The notes under the pieces: generated by a model
The model's database searches: none
Told to the model about the DNA's origin: nothing
What the model saw: only the letters and a program-made list of their open reading frames with translations
Made by a program: the position numbers and the translations under genes
Shown here: one piece after another, positions 34,917 to 46,441 of the stretch
How the letters are laid out: each line of letters begins with the position of its first letter
Position numbering within the stretch: the first letter of the stretch is position 1
NCBI GenBank assembly: GCA_023512835.1
Contig: CM042087.1
Location: 9,030,550-9,094,549 of the forward strand
Reading direction: 5' to 3'
Source of the DNA: Taxillus chinensis
Taxonomy: Eukaryota > Streptophyta > Magnoliopsida > Santalales > Loranthaceae
DNA length: 64,000 nt

Positions 34917-37540
34917 TGTCATCACCGGTTTTCGTCTGGGCCCGTTTGCGGTGGGCTTAAACTAAACCAATGGTGAGAAAATTTAGAGTCGCCACCAACT
35001 GTTTTTGGGGTATAGTTGGATACCCTCTACCTTGAGTAGTAAAAATATGATTTACGTTTTCAAAGAAGGGTTCAGGAGTTGGTTACATGTAGGGAAGGAT
35101 TAGCACCCCTACAACGTACTTTCTTCAGCATCTATTTTTTGGAAAAGGAGGTTTTCTATTTATTGTCACTGCTGTAATTGGGTTGAGTTTCCTAGAAAAT
35201 CTATGTTCTTAGCTAAGTTATTTATAAAGTTATAGTTAAAAATTGATATACCCTAAATTTCTAAAGGGAATCCTAAAAGTTTTATTTTGCTTTTTCGTTT
35301 GAAGTGGAAAATGAAATCCTAAAGTTTTTTTTGTTTTTGTGTTTATTTTTTAGTAACATTTTTTTGTTTTTTTGTGTTTGGTTAAAAAACATTTTTTGTT
35401 TTTTTGGAAAACGTGTTGTTTTGCTTTTCTTTTTGTTTTGTGTTTTTTTGTTAGAAACATTTTGTTTGTTTTGTTTGTTGTTTTTTTTTGAAAACTTTTC
35501 CTTTTTGTTTAGAAAACCCAAAGTCACACATGTTACAAATGTATATCAAAATAATGAACACATATATCAAAATAAACGTGGAGTGTATGACTATGACAAT
35601 AAAAGTAAAGCCACTCTCTTTTTTTTTCTTCTTTCTTTTCATCTCTTTTTTTTTTGCTCTCTCTTTTTTTAGTTTTCTTTTTTTTCTTTTGCTTTTTACA
35701 TATTACAATTATATACAACAAAATACACAAAACAAACAAGCAAAGTAAAAATGATTACATCGCTAAAAGAGAGAAAAAAACAAATAAAAAAATAAAATAA
35801 AAAAATGAAATACAAATAAGTGAAACGAAATTGAACAATATAGCACAAAACAAACAATAATAAAGGTAGCTGAACTGACATTATTGATCACCACGTCCGA
35901 GCTCTCCTATTGGCGTCGGTAGTGCTGGAAGAACCTCCTAATTCTGTGGAAAGCTGTGAGCTCGCCCTTTGCAGTGCACCAGAGTTTGGCCAGAATTTGA
36001 AATTGACGCCGGAGATGGACTGGAACTGGGGAAGGATTGGAGAAAAGCTCTTAGGATTTTTTTGGGCTTTTTGTGGGTTTTTGTTTTAGAAAGAGATTGG
36101 AACAAAGACTGTTGGGATTTTTTGGATTTTTGTGGGTGTTTTGAATGTAATCTCTAGACTAGGACATTTTTTTTTGGCGAGACTGGGGCATTAACTTCGC
36201 TTTTTTTTTTTGCGTAGGGAAGGAGCTTGAGAGTTTTTTTCCGGACGTGAAGACTCTAGGAAAGGGAAGAGCTTGGGCGTAAAGACTCTCTGGGTGTAAA
36301 TTTGGACGTGAAGACTCTAGGCGTGTGTATTCTTTTTTTGCGAGGGAGAAGGACCTCCTTCTTAATACATTTGGAACTGCCACATAATTGCAACATTTAC
36401 GGATGACAACCCCTTTTTATTAATTAGATGCCATTTATGTCAGGTGGACCATAAACCTTGTTTGCCCTTTTGCCTTTAAATGCGCGCATGTGACAGACAG
36501 CCGTTGAAGAGTATCTGCCTAGCTAATCCTGTGAAGCTATATTGACCATGCCTGTGAACAAGCTAATCAATGAAAGTCAATGGTTGGTAGGGTCAAAGGT
36601 GTGCAGGCTCGGATCCGGATCAATGGGAGGCAATTCCGGATGATTGGGGCTTATTTCGCATTAGTGGAGGCATTAGTACGGATCAATATTGGCTCAGATC
36701 CTTACTCTTTGTCAGTCGTGGCCTTAGTTCGGATCACTGAAGGCTCGGATCCTTATCCCGCATCAGTGGGAGCTCTTAGTTCGAATCAACGAAGGCTCGG
36801 ATCCTTACTTTGCATCAGTGGGAGCTCTTAGTCCGGATCAATGAAGGCTCAGGTCCTCACTCCGCATCAGTGGGAGCTCTTAGTCCAGATCAATGAAGGC
36901 TCAGATCCTTACTCCGCATCAGTGAGAGCTCTTAGTCCGGATCAATGAAGGCTCGGATCCTTACTCTGCATCAATGGCAGCTCTTAGTCCGGATCAATGA
37001 AGGCTTGGATCCATACTCTGCATCAGTGGGAGCTCTTAGTCCGGATCAATGTTGGCTCGGATCCTTACTCCGCATTAGTGGGAGCTCTTAGCCCGGATCA
37101 ATGTTGTCTCAGATCCTTACTCCGTATCAATGAGAGCTCTTAGTCCAGATCAATGTTGGCTCGGATCCTTAGTCCGGATCAATAAAGGCTCGGATCCTTA
37201 CTCCGCATCAGTGGGAGCTCTTAGTTCGGATCAATGTTGGCTCAAATTCTTACTCCGCATCAGTGGGAGCTCTTAGTCCGAATCAATGAAGGCTCGGATC
37301 CTTACTCTGCATCAGTGGGAGCTCTTAGTCCGGATCACTGTTGGCTCGAATCCTTACTCCATATTAGTGGAGCTTAGTCTGGACTATTGATGTCCCGGAT
37401 TTGACCTTTTGCTCTGGATTTGACTTTGATGTTCCAGATTTGGCCTTAATGTTCTGGATTTTTTTTTTAAAATTGACATGGGCAGATAAATATATAAAAT
37501 GGGGTTAGTATGTCCAATTCGGACAAAATGGGGTCCAACA
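34917..37540 (-). repeat. 3' LTR of the Tat element (2,624 bp)
   Basis: Plus-strand ends are TGTCATCACCGG and GGGGTCCAACA. It contains the CTACAACG/CCTTCCCTACATGTAACC-type motif (reverse, near 35095), long T-rich tracts (35320-35700), and the 52-bp minisatellite (36590-37390). The solo LTR at 26965 is the same family. Confidence 0.88.
36590..37390 (+). repeat. 52-bp minisatellite, about 15 units, in the Tat 3' LTR
   Basis: The unit reads GCATCAGTGGGAGCTCTTAG then TCCGGATCAATGAAGGCTCG then GATCCTTACTCC. Successive GCATCAG words at 36812 and 36864 are 52 bases apart. TGTTGGC and TGAAGGC variants alternate irregularly. Confidence 0.93.
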
Positions 37541-37554
37541 GCTGCCCCTCTTTG
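37541..37554 (-). promoter_or_regulatory. Polypurine tract of the Tat element
   Basis: On the minus strand, CAAAGAGGGGCAGC precedes TGTTGGACCCC, the LTR start. Confidence 0.8.
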
Positions 37555-37719
37555 TGCATTATTTGTATACAAATAGCGTACAAAGATAAAAGGGAGTCAT
37601 TTTGGACGGGTTAGAGTGCTTACCTGACTTACCTTGCTCAGAGGAAGAGTAGAATGCGATGGTTGGGTCTGTCCCCAAGAGTGAAAAGGGGCTTCTTAGG
37701 CTGGTGGACTTGGATATAA

Positions 37720-38665
37720 TTTTGATGAGGCATCTAAGGCCTAACGAGAATGGAAAAAGGCAAGCAAAGCCTAATAGAAATGGAAAAGACAAGCTAGGCC
37801 TAACAGAAATGAAAAAGGCAAGCTAGGCCTAACGAAAATGAAAAAGGCAAGCAAGGCCTAACGAAAATAAAAAAAGGTAAGCAAGGCCCAACAGAAATTG
37901 AAAAAGGCAAGCAAGGCCCAACAGAAATTGAAAAGGGCAAGTAAGGCGTAACAGGAATTGAAAAGGCAAGCAAGGCCTAATAGGAATTGAAAAGGCAAAC
38001 AAGGCCTAACAGGAATGGAAAAGGCAAGCAAGGCCTAACATGAATTGAAAAAAGGCAAGCAAGGCCTAATAGAAATTGAAAAAGGTAAGCAAGGCCTAAC
38101 AAAAATTGAAAAGGAAAGCAAGGCCTAACAGAAATGGAAAAGGCAAGCAAGGCCTAACAGGAATTGAAAAAGGCAAGCAAGGTCCAACAAAAATGAAAAA
38201 GCAAGCAAGGCCTAACAGGATTGAAAAGGCAAGCAAGGCCTAACAGAAAAGGAAGCATGAAAAAGGCAAGTAAGGCCTAACAGGAATTGAAAAAGGGAAG
38301 CAAGCCCAATAGAAATTGAAAAAGGCAAGCAAGGCCTAACAGAAATTGAAAAAGGCAAGCAAGGCCTAACAGGAATTGAAAAGGCAAGTAAGGCCTAACA
38401 GAAATGAAAAGGGCAAGCAAGGCCTAACAGGAATTGAAAAAGGGAAGCAAGCCCAATAGAAATTGAAAAAGGCAAGCAAGGCCTAACAGGAATTGAAAAG
38501 GCAAGCAAGGCCTAACAGAAAGTGAAAAGGCATCCAAGGCCTAATAAAAAAGGAAAAGGCATCTAGGGCCTAACAGAATGGGAAAAGGCATCCAAAGCCT
38601 AACAAGAATTGAAAAGGCATCCAAGACCTAACAGAAATTGAAAAGGCATCCAAGGCCTAGACAAG
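37720..38665 (+). repeat. 30-bp minisatellite, about 30 units, in the Tat 3' untranslated region
   Basis: The unit is roughly AAGGCAAGCAAGGCCTAACA plus GAAATTGAAA. Units vary slightly in length through A-run changes. The last few switch from GCAAGCAAGG to GCATCCAAGG. Tandem arrays between pol and the 3' LTR are a known habit of Tat elements. Confidence 0.93.
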
Positions 38666-39794
38666 GGTGCATGATTATTGAAGAAGGTATATGGGCTTCC
38701 TCTACGAGTTCACTCAATGAGATCGCTCTACGAGATTACCTAAAAAGAGAGGAAGTTTGTTCGAGTTTCATAAGGGTGCTTTTAGAGCTTGAGGAAATTT
38801 TAATGAAAGTTTTGTAGAGTTTGAACAAAGGAAGCTAGTAAGGTTTGATTAGAAGCTTGTTGTGGAAGAGTTCTTGGGATCTTCAGAGGCGATGACATTC
38901 CTGAAATTGTAGAAGATGCTGAATATATGCATGGAATGCAATGTGGTGTATGCGGGGATGCATAGTGAAATGTATTGCGAATGACCCGATATGGGCTGAG
39001 GGTTCATCTCCATGCTACTGGAGATTTTGGCTGACATCCAACTTGTTGGGGAACTATTTTTCTCTCTGGCTGGGGAAGCCTTTCGATTTTTGCTGGGGAA
39101 TTCCTTTTTTATGGATGAAGGGCCTGTTTGACTTAGCTTCACTGCGTTGAAGAGTTTGACTTAACGATTTTGCTGGGGATATTGGTACTCTGAGTTGAGG
39201 AACTTGACTTGTTTGGGGATTTTGAGCTTGACCCTACATATAAGGCAATGCCAAAGGAGCCTACTGGGGATTTAAAATATTCTAATTAAATGTAGAATGA
39301 AGACGATAAAACATGATTAGGGATATAAAATAGGATTTTTGTTGGTTTAATTCCACAAAACATATTTATATCATAAAAAGTGCCCATTGTTATAATCTGA
39401 TAAATAGAATTACAAGTCTTTAAAAAGCATAATGTACAAATTTGATTCGAGTGTGCCTTAGGTTTGACCAAGTCTTCCACCGTTTGTAGTTGTTGTTTTT
39501 AGATGGTGCTGCTTCCATTGTTTGCAAAGGCCCTATTTTATGTGGTCTTGATCCTTCTAGCTTCTGATTGATTTCACCCTTCAGGATTTGTTTTTGGCTT
39601 TGTATTTTACCCTTGGTGCCCTTTCAGGTTTTCACTAAGTTCGCCTTTGTTTGCTTCTTTGTCTTTTGTTGGAGCTTTGTATTTTACCCTTGGTACCCTT
39701 TCAGGTTTGCACCAAGTCCGCTCATTGTTGTCATGCTTTATTCCTTCCATGTCCTGGAAGAAAGATTAAGTAACTCCTCATTTGGACGAGAGAA
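38666..39794 (-). other. Tat element 3' non-coding region between pol and the minisatellite
   Basis: No open frame with recognisable content. Words such as TTGCTGGGGA recur at 39090-39190, and two near-identical stretches with ATTTTACCCTTGGTACCCTT lie at about 39603-39640 and 39680-39715. Confidence 0.5.
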
Positions 39795-40787
39795 TTAAGC
39801 ATAAAACTTTTTCATTGTATCGCTATTCACTAGGTTAGGGAGCTCATCACCATTCATTCTGGCAAGGATTAAGGCAAGTCTTGAGAATGCTTTCTTCACA
39901 ACATATGGGCCTTCATAATTGGGAGTCCACTTGACTCTATGGTCTTGTTGAATTGGTAAGATCTTCTTTAGGACGAGGTCACCCGCTTGAAAGCTTCTGG
40001 GCTTCACCTTTTTATTGTAGTTGTTCATTATTCTCTGTTTATATAGATGTTGTCTGCAACCAGCTACCAAGCATTTGCCTTCGATTAAGTTCAACTGCTC
40101 ATAACAACTTTGGGCCCATTCTACTTCTTCAAGCTAAGTATCTTTGAGAACTCGGAGGGAAGGTATCTCCACTTTGACAGGTAAGACTGCCTCCGTACCA
40201 TAGACCAAAGAAAACGGAGTTGCCCTAGTTGATGTTCGTACCGAGGTGTAGTAAGCATGCAAAGCATATGGTAACTTCTCGTGCCAATCTTTGTGTATTT
40301 CGGTCATCTTTCTGATAATGTTCTTGATATTCTTATTAGCTGCTTCAACTGCTCCATTCATCTTCGGGCGATAGGGAGTCGAGTTGCGGTGTTGGATTTT
40401 GTATGCTTCACATAACTTACCCATCATCCGACTATTCAAATTGGCGGCATTGTCTGTTATGATCTGCTCAGGAAGGCCGTATCGACATATGATGTTGTTC
40501 CACAGAAATTGAAGCACCACGGCTTGTGTGACATTAGCATAGGATGCTGCTTCTACCCACTTAGTGAAATAATCAATGGCCACTAAGATGAAGCGATGTC
40601 CATTGGAGGCTTTCAGAGATATTGGTCTGATAACGTCAATACCCCAAAGCGAGAAGGGCCATGGGGAAGCCATCACATGTAGCTTATGTGGAGGTACTTG
40701 GATCTTATCACCATAAATTTGACACTTGAGGCATTTGCGCACATATTCAATGCAATCTTTTTCCATGGTGACCCAATAATAGCCCAT
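39795..40787 (-). pseudogene. Tat pol: integrase
   Basis: The frame 40787-40134 begins in the zinc finger (CLKCQ) and holds the catalytic core. First Asp in WGIDVIRPIS, second in IITDNAAN. The Glu region reads MNGAVEAANKNIKNIIRKM with Glu retained. The LPYALHAYYTSVRTSTRATP motif is the usual integrase C-terminal signature. A stop near 40131 separates a last segment (40094-39795) with the KPRSFQAGDLVLKKI and KWTPNYEGPYVV motifs. The pol end is TAA at about 39795. Confidence 0.85.
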
Positions 40788-41072
40788 TCACATGATTTGT
40801 CTTGTTAATACATCATTTGCATGTGAACTGCATTCTCCTTCGTGCACTTCTTTCATTATCTGTGTCGACTCTTCTTTTGCCACACACTGTAGTAACACCA
40901 TGTCATGATTTCGCTTGTATTGGATGGGACCATCAAGGTAATAATTGGATGCCGACCTTCGGATATTTCTTTTATCAGACTCAGAGGCCTCTGCTGGGTA
41001 TTCTTGCTTGAGCAAATACTGTCTAATGTCATCAAACCAGGGCTTTTCCTTGGTATTTTCCTCAATGGCCAT
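40788..41072 (-). pseudogene. Tat pol: spacer and integrase zinc-finger N-terminal part
   Basis: KPWFDDIRQYLLKQEYP and SNYYLDGPIQYKRNHDMVLLQCV are typical of the connector before Tat integrase. HEGECSSHAND contains His residues of the HHCC finger (family consensus HEGxCGxH). The frame ends just before MGYYW of the integrase frame. Confidence 0.75.
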
Positions 41073-41174
41073 ACAATATGCAGGAGTATCTTGTATACGG
41101 ATATCGAAAGACTGGACTTCTAACTTTGTGTCTAGTTAAAGGAGGGAGGCTAGAGTTGCTAGCGCATCAGGAAT

Positions 41175-41684
41175 TTAATTATATTTCCTGGGCATATGCT
41201 CAAATGTGATGTCTTCGAATTGCTCGGCTAACTCCATAATGTGCTTTTGATATGGGATTAATTTGTGGTTTTGAGTCTCCCATTCTCCTCTTACTTGAAA
41301 AATGATAAGTACAGAATCACCAAACACTCGTAATTTTTTGATTCCTTTGCTAATTGCTTCTTGAAGTCCCATCACACAGGTCTCATATTTCGCTACATTG
41401 TTGGTACAAGGGAAGGTTAACTTTGTCGCCATTAGGAAATGTTCGCCTTTTGGGGATATCAGGATGGCCCCAACATTGTGCCCCAAGAGACTGGAGGATC
41501 TATCAAATGACATAGTCCACATGTCTGATACTTCGGCTGTAATGATGTTGATGTGCTCATCTGGAAATCCAATAGTCATAGGCTTGTAATTTTCTAGTGC
41601 TTTCTTTGCCAAGTAATTAGCTATTGTACTTCCTTTTATGGCTTTTTGAGGCACATAGATGTTATCATATTTCGACAGGATCAA
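41175..41684 (-). pseudogene. Tat pol: second (additional) RNase H
   Basis: The stretch WTMSFDRSSSLLGHNVGAIL is a degraded form of the archaeal-type RNase H motif (family usual: W-x-x-F-D-G-A). The NNVAKYETCVMGLQEAI motif (Glu helix) and LRVFGDSVLIIFQVRGEW (third acidic residue) follow. This added RNase H between the original RNase H and integrase marks the Tat clade. Confidence 0.82.
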
Positions 41685-41756
41685 TTGCCATTTGGCGAAT
41701 CTTCCAAAAAATAGATGGTTTTTCTAAGAGATATTTGAGCGGATCATGTCTCGAAA

Positions 41757-42194
41757 TCAGCCATGTGGTATGATAAAGAGTGTCTTGCCTCGGCTTCTTA
41801 TTATCCAAATAAGGGCACAACAGGTCTTTTCTAGTGGTGTATAGTTCGTTTCATTGATGGTGAACTTCTTGCTCAGATAATAAATGGCCTGCTCCTTCTT
41901 GCCTGTAGAATCATGTTGCCCTAAGACACAACCCATTGAGGACTCCTGAACAGTTAAGTATAAGATCAAAGGTCTGTCTGGTATTAGTGGGACCAAAACA
42001 GGTGGATTGGATAGATATTGCTTGATCCTGTCAAAGGCTTCTTGACACTTGTCATTCCAAATTTCGGGGTTATTCTTCTGCAATGTCTTGAAAATGGGTT
42101 CACATGTGGCCGTCAATTGTGAAATGAATCGAGCAATGTAATTCAACCGCTCGAGGAATCCTCTGACCTCCATGATGGTTCGTAGTGCGGGCAT
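41757..42194 (-). pseudogene. Tat pol: first RNase H and RT connection
   Basis: The segment begins in the RT thumb and connection (VRGFLERLNYIARFI). It continues with PLILYLTVQESSMGCVLGQH, where the first catalytic Asp of the usual LYL-V-x-D context is not clearly kept, and EQAIYYLSKKFTINETNYTPLEKTC. The frame is interrupted on both sides by stops. Confidence 0.8.
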
Positions 42195-42206
42195 CTCTTA
42201 GATAGC

Positions 42207-42739
42207 TCAAACTTTATCTAGATCAATTTCCACTCCTTTTTGGCTCATGATGAAGCCCAACAGTTTTCCCGACATAGCTCCGAAAGTGCATTTTTCGGGA
42301 TTCAATTTGAGATGATATTTTCGTATCCTGTTGAAAAGCTTACGGAGTACTTCAATATGATCTTCAGTGCTCCGCGATTTGGCTATCATGTCATCCATGT
42401 GTACTTCGACTTCTTTATGCATCATGTCATGGAATAAGGTCACCATGGCTCGCTGATAGGTTGCCCCAGCATTCTTCAGACCAAAAGGCATCACATTATA
42501 ACAGAATGTGCCCCAAAGTGTCGTAAACGTGATCCTCTCCTTGTGCATCATGTCATCCACATATACTTCGACTTCTTTATGCATTATGTCATGGAATAGG
42601 GTCACCATGGCTCATTGATAGGTTGCCCCAGCATTCTTCAAACCAAAAGGCATCACATTATAACAGAATGTGCCCCAAGTGTCGTAAACGTGATCCTCTC
42701 CTTGTGCTCGGGGGCCATGCGAATCTGATTATAGCCTGA
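42207..42739 (-). pseudogene. Tat pol: RT fragment with an internal tandem duplication
   Basis: The motifs MPFGLKNAGATYQRAMVTLFHD and the catalytic DD box occur twice, as EVYVDDMM and EVHMDDMI, because about 162 bp are duplicated (about 42386-42547 and 42548-42709). KLNPEKCTFG and GKLLGFIMSQKGVEID follow. The start of RT is missing because the element is fused to LTR repeat sequence at about 42740. Confidence 0.85.
42386..42709. repeat. 162-bp tandem duplication spanning the RT active site
   Basis: ACTTCTTTATGCAT at 42409 recurs at 42571 with the same surroundings. The copies differ by a few substitutions and one base (CCCCAAAGTG versus CCCCAAGTG). Confidence 0.9.
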
Positions 42740-43516
42740 GAATCCATCCATTTACTCCGCATCAGTGGGAGCTCTTAGTCCGGATCAATGTTGGCTCAGA
42801 TCCTTACTCCACATCTGTGGGAGCTCTTAGTTCGTTTCAATGTTGGCTTGGATCCTTACTCCGCATTAGTGGGAGCTCTTAGTCCGGATCAATGTTGGCT
42901 CAGATCCTTACTCCGCATCAGTGGGAGCTCTTAGTCCGGATCAATGTTGGCTCGGATCCTTACTTCGTATCAGTGGGAGCTCTTAGTCCGAATCAATGAA
43001 GCCTCGGATCCTTACTTCGCATCAGTGGGAGCTCTTTGTCCGGATCAATGAAGGCTCGGATCCTTACTTCGTATCAGTGGGAGCTCTTAGTCTGGATCAA
43101 TGTTGGCTCAGATCCTTACTCCGCATCAGTGGGAGCTCTTAGTCCGGATCAATGAAGGCTCGGATCCTTACTCCGCATTAGTGGGAGCTCTTATTCCGGA
43201 TCAATGTTGTCTCGGATCCTTACTCCGCATTAGCGGGAGCTCTTAGTCCGGATCAATGAAGGCTCAGATCCTTACTCTGCATCAGTGGGAGCTCTTAGTT
43301 CGGATCAATGTTGGCTCGGATCCTTACTCCGTATCAGTGGAGCTTAGTCCGGACTATTGATGTCCCGGATTTGACCTTTTGCTCCGGATTTAACTTTGAT
43401 GTTCCGGATTTGGCCTTGATGTTCCGGATTGTTTTTTTTTTTTGAAAATTGACATGGGAAGATAAATATATAAAATGGGGTTAGTATGTCCAACCTGGAC
43501 AAAATGGGGTCCAATA
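42740..43516 (-). repeat. Truncated 5' LTR of the Tat element
   Basis: From 42740 the sequence is the 52-bp minisatellite (about 12 units to 43340). Then comes the TTGATGTCCCGGATTTGACC block and the GGGGTCCAATA terminus, parallel to 37370-37540. The LTR part that should follow in minus sense is missing. Confidence 0.85.
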
Positions 43517-43521
43517 GCTAT

Positions 43522-43798
43522 TATTATTAGTATTAATGTCATTATTAAAATTAAATAATAAAAGGAACAAAATATTATAAGTATAAAAAGGAGGAGGGAC
43601 TTAAGGTAGAAACCAAATGTTTCGTTCGATGTGCATAGAGCTTGGAGAGAGTGAGGGATAGAAATTGAAGTAGCTGCATTCTATCGATCCCTCGTGATTT
43701 GAATCCGGGTAGGTGATTCTAGATCCTTCATTACTCTATTACATGAATGTAGACTATTAGAGAGAAACATATGTTCAATCCTATTTTTGTATGCGTAT
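43522..43798. other. Unassigned AT-rich DNA right of the Tat element
   Basis: This is the continuation of the ATT-rich target and non-coding sequence. Nothing else is recognised. Confidence 0.4.
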
Positions 43799-44043
43799 TG
43801 TTAGGAACTATAGGATTTGATGCAGCTGCAATAATTTTCTAAAGTCTAGAGACTCGAAGATCCGAAGGTATGAGGGTCGAAGAGTCGAAGCTCGTAGACG
43901 AAAAACTGTCACAGGGCATATTGGCAGAAGGCTCGTAGACTCATAGAGTTGAAAAGCTCGAAACAAGTAGGTGATAAAAAAACATGCGACTAATGGATCC
44001 GAAGGGTCGAAGGTCGTAGAGTCAAAGTTAGAAAAAGAGCAAG
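43799..44043 (+). mobile_element. Fragment of the copia-type LTR family seen at 25561
   Basis: Starts TGTTAGGAACTATAGGATTT and shares the AGACTCGAAGATCCGAAGGT stretch with 25600-25640. It is cut at 44044 by the next LTR. Confidence 0.6.
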
Positions 44044-46441
44044 TGTAATGACCTGTGTTTGGGGTTTTGGTAGTTAACCATGTGATGGAGTGCACATCGA
44101 GGGATATGAATATCAATACGACGACGTATGTGTCGAATAGAGCATTTTGACTGTGAGTAGGCCCGATTCGGTGTCGGAGCCCCGAAAGGCTAATTTGGGG
44201 ATTTTTGTGGTGTGGTCGGGTAACTTTGTATTCGAGGCCTTATTTGGAAAAACAAACCTCAGTACAGTGATGTATTCGTCAAATGGAGCGTTTTGACAGT
44301 AATTGGGCCTAATTTGGAGTCTGGACCCTGTGAGGGTAATTTTGATATTTTAATGAAATAAATGTGGGACAGTATAAATAGGGCAGTGAAGAACTCAAAT
44401 CCCTAATTGTCATACGTGCTTGCCTTTCTAGAGAGAGAAAGAGGAGAGGAGAGAGAAAGAGAAGGGAGAAAGCGAAATTGACGATCCGGAGCTCAAATCG
44501 ACCAAAGTCGAGGTAGGGATTCGTTCTTCTCACTCCTATATTGTTGATTATGTTTTGCTAGAGTAGCTAAAACATGTGAATTAACTCCCAATTTGTGGAA
44601 TTGAAAGTATGAACTAGAGTTTGAGAAACTCGATTTATGTTGTTTCGGTATGAATTGATGTTGTTTTGGTAGCCTAAGATGGCTAGGATGAGTTAGAAAT
44701 CCATTTGTCAGATGAATTAGTGCTTAAAAATAGAGATTTAATGAGTATAATTGGGTTTTGGGACGAAATCAGGAAGAACGCATGATCGACGATTCGCGAC
44801 CGGGAGCTGCTCGAGGCTAGCTTCGAGCGAGCTTGAGCGAGTGTTGAGTAGGAGCCTCGAACATGTTGCTCGAGGTTAGAGTGTCGAGCAAAACGTCGAG
44901 CAAGGTGTCTCGAGCGATTGGACGATGCGATTGCCAGGTGTATGTGGACGGGGGTGGCTGGACCCATTTACATTGTAACCATTAAGTCTCTCCACATTTA
45001 AGTATTTAAGTTACAATGTAAATAATGAAATACCCCCATTTGGATTCAAAGAAAAATACTAGAAAATTAAATTCTCACTCCTTCAAAATGTGATTTTTGG
45101 GAATTAGTCTTGAATTCCTGGAAAAATCCAATTTTTGGTCCGAGGTGACCATTTGCGTACCTAGGTGAGACCTCTCGGAAAAATCCCCAAAAATTAGATT
45201 ATCTTAGTTAAGATATGGGGAGCTAATACCGGGACTTTTGTTTTAAGAAAACAAGTTCTATGAAAATTCTCTCTACGAGTCAAGACTTGAGGATAGAGTT
45301 ATGAAGATTGGTTTTTGTTACGGAGAGTATATGAACCCCGGTGGTCATGTAGGTCTGCGAGGCTACCTTGTTAAGGCTAGGGGGCTACTATTGAGGGCCT
45401 GGGAGGTGAGAGGTGTTCGAGCCTAAGAGGTATTGTGCCGAGAAGTAATACTTCCGAGAGGTAATATAAAATATTGTGCCTGAGAGGCAATGTTATGCCT
45501 GAGGGACAATATGATGCCTGAGAGGCCATACTATGCCTGAGAGGCAATATTGTGCCTGAGAGGAAACGTTGTGCATGAGAGGCCATAATATGCCTGAGAG
45601 GTAATGTACCTAAGAGGTAATATAGTAATGTACCTAAGAGGTAATATAGTAATGTATTTGAGATACAATGTACCTGAGAGGTAATATAAAATATTGTGCC
45701 TGAGAGGCAATGCTGTGCCCGAGGGGCAATACTATGCTTGAGAGGTTATAATGTTCCCGAGAGGAAATATTGTGTATGAGAGGTAAGGCCAGCCTAGTGA
45801 GGGTGTGTGACGAAACTATTGTGGCTGGTTTGATGTTATGGTTTGGGTCATGATGGCTAAGGTGTCGAAGGGGCGGTGAGGGTGGCCGACACATCGTGAG
45901 AGCCTCATGATATGTTGACGGTTATGGTTATGGTTAGCTTTTATACTTACATGTACTGTGTGGGACCTTTGGGTCTGTTGTGATATGTTATGCTCGCTTG
46001 TATACCTGTGTGTGAGATCTATGTGACATGTGGGACTCTTAAGTCCATGTGAGATGTCAATTGTGCCTGGTGGCATATTCGGTGGTTGAGTTTGAGCTGA
46101 GTTGAGCTCAGTGCGGATGTACCTTTGCGTGGATGTGATAGGTGGCTAAGGCCCCCTGGTTTGTGATGTATCCTGTTGGGTGAGGTTAAGGCCTAATAAG
46201 CTTGTTGAGTTGATATTATCTTGTGAAGGATCATGGAGGCCGTGCCCGAGGTGATGTGGATCCTGTTTAGGGTTGTGGTGAATATCTTTGGGTCCTTGTG
46301 TGGATAGGATAAAGCTATCCTGCTGATGTGATTTGTTGCTAATTCTATTTTGGATTGTGGGGAAACATCCTGAGTCCTAATGAGGAGAGGATGTCCTGGT
46401 GTAATGTTGTATTGATGGGATGTTTTGAGGCTTCGATAACA
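44044..46441 (+). mobile_element. Tekay-like LTR, probably a 5' LTR (about 2.4 kb)
   Basis: Begins TGTAATGACC and probably ends CTTCGATAACA at 46441. The following AGTGGTAGAGAC is a degraded initiator-Met primer site. The block 44975-45245 (TTACAATGTAAATAATGAAA, then ATTTGGATTCAAAGAAAAAT) matches, in reverse, 4390-4660 of the solo LTR at 3514, so the two are relatives. A tandem array lies at 45410-45790. The internal region is cut after about 150 bp by chromovirus copy 2. Confidence 0.6.
45410..45790 (+). repeat. Tandem repeat, about 20 bp, GCCTGAGAGGCAATATTGT type
   Basis: Roughly 15-18 imperfect units of CCTGAGAGGCAAT with variable spacers (TGTACCTAAGAGGTAATATAG subtypes around 45600-45660). 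Confidence 0.85.

Larger units (their letters stand above)
34917..43516 (-). mobile_element. Tat-lineage Ty3/gypsy element, internally deleted
   Basis: On the minus strand the pol order is RT, RNase H, a second RNase H, integrase. The extra RNase H before integrase is diagnostic of the Tat clade (Ogre, Retand and relatives). The 3' LTR (34917-37540) is complete. The 5' side is a truncated LTR (about 42740-43516) joined straight to RT, so the primer site, gag, protease and RT start are gone. The flanks read GGTAT (34912-34916) and GCTAT (43517-43521), a probable 5-bp target duplication with one mismatch. Confidence 0.88.

Noticed and set aside
35300..35890. Lys- and Phe-rich open frames in the Tat LTR
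   Set aside because: Translations of T- and A-rich low-complexity DNA.
36590..38665. Possible CRISPR-like repeat arrays
   Set aside because: The arrays have no unique spacers; the units abut directly. They are minisatellites of a plant retrotransposon.
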